Shown here piece after piece: positions 59,884-64,000 of a DNA stretch of 64,000 nt; positions within the stretch are counted from its first letter, which is position 1, and each line of letters opens with the position of its first letter. The stretch comes from Athripsodes cinereus (Eukaryota; Arthropoda; Insecta; Trichoptera; Leptoceridae). The notes beneath the pieces are model-generated. The model had not been told where the DNA came from, made no database searches, and saw nothing but the letters and a program-made list of their open reading frames with translations. The DNA lies in NCBI GenBank assembly GCA_947579605.1, contig OX388322.1, positions 7,068,001 through 7,132,000 on the forward strand, in the 5' to 3' direction. The translations under genes and the position numbers were made by a program.

Positions 59884-62800
59884 ATGGCTACAAAAACAAA
59901 GAAGAAAGGTGAGTTACTTTGAACGTTAGTTTCCACGGATACTTTGAAATGTAAATTATTTGTCTACAAAAAATATTTGTAATTATTGCTATTGCCAATT
60001 TCACAGTGGTCCATTAGTCTTTTGGCATCCCACATATGTTTTTTAAATAAGTAAAATATAAAGACTGTTAAAAAAATAGTTTTAACTGTTAGAATAGAAT
60101 AATATAAACTGTATTACGATTGTCTACAACTGCAATGTTTCTTGCTTGTAAAACAGGAATCGAGTCCTGTTCAGTATAGTCCATTTCCCGGGAAAATGAG
60201 AAATTCGCGTAAACAAACCCTAGGCGGGGAAAACAACTTACATGTTTTACCATGCAGACTGCTCCATTTGTAGGAAATGTTATAGATAAATACACTATTT
60301 GTGTAATTGGATAACAAGTCAATGAATATGTTCATTTCAGGGAAAATGTTTCGACACCCAGGTGTTTCTTTGGACGATGGATTTGAGGAAGACTTTAAAA
60401 AAATTTTAAATTTATTTTGTGCTAAAGATTCCTACAACTTCTCCAGTTTTGCAGAGATTTGGAATGAAACAAATTTTAATTTAATATTTTGGTAAATATA
60501 TAGAACTATGCATATAGCTTTTATGTATCTAACTTTTAATATATCAATCTGAAATAGGTACGAAATCTTCAGATAAATATTGAATTTTTTTCCTTCTAAT
60601 TCTTGCTTTAGGTTCCCAGTCATCCGGTCATAATGTCGTAGCCATTCTGCACAGATGATTCAAACAAAATTATTCCCTGAAGTGCGCCTCTAATTCTGAA
60701 CATTTTATAATTTTTATGGCACAGAAGGGGTGACCTGTATGTTCATTAATGAAGTTAGTAGACTGGCTACCCCACAGATGTCATGATTGTATTAAATATA
60801 TCTTTATTGCCATAAGTATATAAATAAGAATACAACAAATGAACAATGAGTCAAATAAGCAGAGAGATTGATCTTTTCTTTTTCAATTAATTCTTCTTCT
60901 CCGTGTAGTAGATCATTGATAATATGTTTGTTCGGAATTTTGTTTCCTCTTGCGACACTGAAGACCAACTATCCTTCCGTCTTCCAGGCAATCTTCGTCC
61001 TATTGGAGTCTCGTTCACAATGTGTGCTAATCTAGCATTACTCCTCATTGGCCTTCCAGAACCGTCTTCTCTTCAATTAATATTAATCATGAAATATCCT
61101 TTTTGTGAATGAATGTAATGGATATCTTCTTCTTCTCAGTAGTTTCTTCAGTGCTGATGATCATTTGTATAGGTTTAAATAAAATGTTTCCAGCGACTCT
61201 GAACCTCAGACCTTCTCAGTGCCTCATGCAAGTTCCCTCCTGTTGCCTTCTCACCCTGTCACTCCATCTCATTGGTGCGTGTCACCTAGTTCTGTTTCCC
61301 TCCACACCTTCAGTTAAAACAAGCTTCTTCAGGTTGTCTGCACCGCTCCATGCGATATACCTAAAATATTGCAGAACACGGCGCATACACGTAGTGGATA
61401 GTTAATCCTTATTGTTAGTTATGCAAGGGTGGAAAATTTTGTTCTATGTGCTGTCCATGGCATGTGCAGTAGATGCCTCCAGCATCACATTTTGAAGACA
61501 TTCTTGAGATTTGATGGTCTGGTTTCGGCTGCATATGGGAATGTAAAATAGACCAGTTAAGTAAATTATAAATATGAAACTTATTAATCTATTAGACTTA
61601 ATGCAATAATTGTATTTGATTTCAGTGGTCGTGAAACAGTGGCCGTTGTAGAGGAGTTTACAGAAGATATTGTAAAGATATTGTTTCGTTATTTAATGTC
61701 TGATAAATCAAATCATCTCACAAAAGTTTGCAGCATATACATGATGCATGCTTTGTACCATAAACAACCCTGTGGTATCAAACCATCTGTCAGAGTTATA
61801 CCAGAAAATGTAAGTTGTCAATTTTTACCGTGTAAAGTTATACCAGCACCCAAATGTTATTTGATTGTGTTAATTTATAACATCAGCTATTGATTTTTCA
61901 AGGTTTCTCGACTGAAGAGTATTAAAGATGAATTGAAAAAACCAGAATATATTCAGGCACAGTTTGTGTTATGCTCGTTGTTAAGAGATGGATTTTTTAG
62001 GTTTGTCATGACAGAACATGCTTATGGACTTGAAAAACCATATAGAAAATGGATAGAAGGTAAGTTAATTTTGCAAAACTCAGTGTCTAATATTTTATCA
62101 TAATATATAAATATATCATAATATATAAGATCTTTTCTAAGTGCATTGGGAAGTTAATATTATTAACTTCCCAATGCACTTAGAAAAGATCTGCAGTCTT
62201 TGTAATTTGTGAGAATCAATAGTATAATTTATTTTAGAAGAATTAACTATGTAACAGTTTCGAGACATTCTAAATGTTTTTAGTATTCTACAATGCACTT
62301 ACGTCACTTGATTATTTAAATCGCGATCGATTTTGATAATCAAGTACTTATTGTATCGCTCGTCAATGGTAAAGGTTTTCCGAGATCGATCACGATTTAA
62401 ATAATCAAGTAACGGAAGTGCATTGTAGAATACTAGAAGAGAATCGATAGATCTACACTTTGCTTTGGATTCTTGTATTTGGCAAAATACCCTATTTTTA
62501 TATTTTAGTTATCTGAAATTTCATTTGAGTCGAATTGTCATTTTACATTAGCTGTCTTATAATATTTTTTGTTGTATATTGAATTGTTATTTTCTATTAA
62601 AAGCTCTAGCTGCATCTGAATAAATAAATATCAAATGTACAAGCAAACTTAAGCAAATAATGCAATACATTGTGTTGATATGCAGGGACAAGATTGTTAA
62701 TTAATAGATTTAGGATTAAAAATAATTAAACTTGAATCACTATGTTTATTTGTTACATTAATTTAAATTACGCTATCGCGATTTCAGTGCACTTGCACCA

Positions 62801-63507
62801 TTGACGAGCTTTTCAAGACTGACTTACAAAGATCTTTTCAAGACTGACTTACAAAGATCTTTGTAAGTCAGTCTTGAAAAGCTCGTCAATGGTGCAAGTG
62901 CACTGAAATCGCGATAGCGTAATTTTAATTAATGTAACAAATAAACATAGTGATTCAAGTTTAAATATTTTATTTGAAAATGTCTCGTAATTGTTACATA
63001 GTTAATGCCTCTAAAATAAGTGAAATTAAAAATAATGTTAATCAGAATTTTGACGTATACACACTTGTTATTTTTTCCTGCTAGCATATCATAACAATAA
63101 TTGTAAAAAAGCGACACAATTGCGAGTGAAAACTGTTTGATTGTGTGGATTGGGATAGATTCACTAATATAAAAACACAAGCCAAATATAATCCAGCCGT
63201 GGTTAGTTTCAAATGTGAATAATAATAAAGTTTAATATATCGACCGACGGTTCTTGGTGGAAGTTTATAATGAATAATAATAATATATTGAATATATTTT
63301 CTAAAAAGTAATATTGCTGTACATTATAAGGTAATATATATTATATTTTTGTTATTTTCTCAGATAAAAAGACACATAAAGAAGAATTGACTGAAGTATT
63401 TAGTGTATCTCAGGCATTGAACAATTTATTTGAGAGTGATGATATTGGATTTGATGCTAGTGAAAAGATATTTGATGAATATTTTAACGCCAAGACAGAG
63501 ATACCAG
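59884..63507 (+). CDS. SNAPC1: snRNA-activating protein complex subunit 1 (SNAP43), 5' part
   Basis: SNAPc binds the proximal sequence element of snRNA promoters for RNA polymerases II and III; SNAPC1 is a scaffold subunit in the nucleus. Exons: 59884-59908, 60341-60491, 61626-61809, 61903-62059 and 63364-63507; all GT-AG and phase-consistent, giving the first 220 residues. Features: a basic start, MATKTKKKGKMFRHPG; FSSFAEIWNETNFNLIFCGR with the FxxIFCGR-type junction of human SNAP43; HLTKVCSIYMMHALYHKQP; RLKSIKDELKKPEYIQAQFV; and FRFVMTEHAYGLEKPYRKW. The last visible exon ends at a donor, CCAG|GTACAG. The C-terminal part is beyond the window. Introns 2, 4 and 5 contain retroelement or palindromic DNA. 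I assign it to the SNAP43 family from this motif order. Confidence 0.85.
60892..61071 (-). mobile_element. non-LTR retrotransposon end in SNAPC1 intron 2, 10-bp target duplication
   Basis: Minus-strand pieces NETPIGRRLPGRRKDSWSS and a short GAA tail mark a reverse transcriptase C-terminus. TTCAATTAAT flanks it at 60882-60891 and 61072-61081. The frame contains a stop before the tail. Confidence 0.75.
61125..61540 (-). mobile_element. decayed non-LTR retrotransposon fragment in SNAPC1 intron 2
   Basis: On the minus strand, in several frames: CWRHLLHMPWTAHRTK (the [E]MWCWRRLL..PWT landmark), VLQYFRYIAWSGADNLKKLV and MRWSDRVRRQQEG, then a GAA tail at about 61128-61138. At least two frameshifts. 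Target duplication not found. Confidence 0.65.
62128..62192. repeat. perfect palindrome, 32-bp arms
   Basis: 62128-62159 and 62161-62192 are exact reverse complements with one base between. Arms contain TAAGTGCATTGGGAAG. Confidence 0.95.
62281..62435. repeat. foldback element with about 50-bp arms
   Basis: The left arm, TAGTATTCTACAATGCACTT and on through ATTATTTAAATCG, is matched inverted on the right, ending GTGCATTGTAGAATACTA, with a few mismatches. The loop holds CGCTCGTCAATGGTAAAGG. The right half also occurs at 4047-4130. Confidence 0.85.
62726..62964. repeat. 239-bp near-perfect palindrome with internal duplication
   Basis: From TTAAACTTGAATCACTATG to its inverse at 62964. The arms match over more than 100 bases with one or two differences. 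The centre holds TTTTCAAGACTGACTTACAA plus AGATC twice in direct order before the arm turns. It shares CATTGACGAGC with the foldback at 62281, inverted. Confidence 0.9.
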
Positions 63508-63548
63508 GTACAGTTTACACAAATATATTTAATTGCATGTCTGAGTTA

Positions 63549-63781
63549 CTGAAAGAAAGGGTGTGAGGAAACGCGGGCGTCCGAGAACCACGTGGCTTGA
63601 TCACGTGGATCAAATTCTCAAGGACGGCCGCGTGTTGAGTAAGAGGAACCGACGTGCGTGTATGAGGAACTGTATGAATGTGGAGGAAGCGAAGGAAGTG
63701 TGTAAAGATAGATCTGTTTGGCGTTCCGTTCTCTCTGCCTACCCCACTTGGGACATGGCGTGAGGGTATAGTATAGTATAG
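63549..63781 (+). mobile_element. LINE family L1a 3' fragment with 8-bp target duplication, short form
   Basis: Starts CTGAAAGAAAGGGTGTGAGG, encodes RKRGRPRTTWLDHVDQILKD and NVEEAKEVCKDRSVWRSVLS, then AYPTWDM and a stop, and ends in TATAGTATAGTATAG. CTGAGTTA flanks it at 63541-63548 and 63782-63789. The frame is intact. It lies in SNAPC1 intron 5. Confidence 0.85.
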
Positions 63782-63818
63782 CTGAGTTAGTTCATTTTGT
63801 AACTAATGAATAATAATA

Positions 63819-64000
63819 CAGTAAAACCTCGTTATTTCGAAATCCAAGGGACCTCGAAAATCTGATTTCGAATTAGCGAAAACCCCGATAAATCGAAATT
63901 TTCGAAATAATTTTGATATACGCAGTATATAATATATATTATAGCCATAGGTACCATACGTAATAGAAACAGCTGATTTGGACTTGGGTTTTTTTAAATT
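63819..64000. mobile_element. pogo-like DNA transposon end, cut by the window edge
   Basis: CAGTAAAACCTCGTTATTTC next to a TA, followed by repeated TCGAAAT/ATTTCGA words, resembles pogo/Tigger terminal repeats. Only the left end is in the window. Confidence 0.5.

Noticed and set aside
62281..62964. Hammerhead ribozyme of Penelope type in the foldbacks
   Set aside because: I looked for the CTGATGA and GAAA core and found no properly spaced pair.

Overview
The window looks like AT-rich nuclear DNA from an insect, most likely a moth or butterfly. The evidence is insect-type cytochrome oxidase genes with short GT-AG introns, many short A+T-rich introns, and a dense load of non-LTR retrotransposon ends, tRNA-derived SINEs, Penelope-like and TIR DNA elements of kinds common in Lepidoptera. 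No species can be named from sequence alone. No prokaryotic operon, CRISPR array or rRNA is present.

Four host genes can be supported, all on the + strand. (1) Nuclear cytochrome c oxidase subunit 5B (COX5B), four coding exons between 23485 and 28040. (2) Cytochrome c oxidase subunit 6C (COX6C; cyclope in flies), a non-coding first exon near 35376 and coding exons 35758-36556. (3) An NCOA6-type nuclear receptor coactivator, coding exons 43926-50051, 1831 residues if my start is right, with a TRADD-N-like N-terminal domain, a PPxY motif and one LXXLL box. (4) The first five coding exons of SNAPC1 (SNAP43), 59884-63507, running off the right edge. COX5B and COX6C act in the same inner-membrane complex and lie about 7.3 kb apart. 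NCOA6 is a chromatin and transcription cofactor, and SNAPC1 belongs to the basal factor for snRNA promoters.

1-23 kb holds no convincing host gene. It contains a hAT-like MITE with an exact 8-bp duplication (832-1197), a degraded Penelope-like element with reverse transcriptase and GIY-YIG parts (about 2745-3980), an inverted repeat at 7318-7492, an unusual spaced motif array (9145-9860), a foldback element split by a SINE (11054-11569), and several 5'-truncated LINE ends. 22-33 kb carries five copies of one Harbinger-like MITE, one of them broken by two later LINE insertions. A THAP-domain transposon relic (33305-35219) sits directly upstream of COX6C. A 68-bp minisatellite lies in the presumed first intron of NCOA6. 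50-57.7 kb is 3' UTR plus intergenic DNA with little I recognise. A 1454-bp element with long TIRs and a perfect 8-bp duplication (57741-59194) precedes SNAPC1, whose introns hold LINE fragments and three strong palindromes.

Coding coordinates come from reading frames, splice consensus and recalled family features. No alignment or database search was run. Repeat family names rest on termini and target duplications, so they are provisional.
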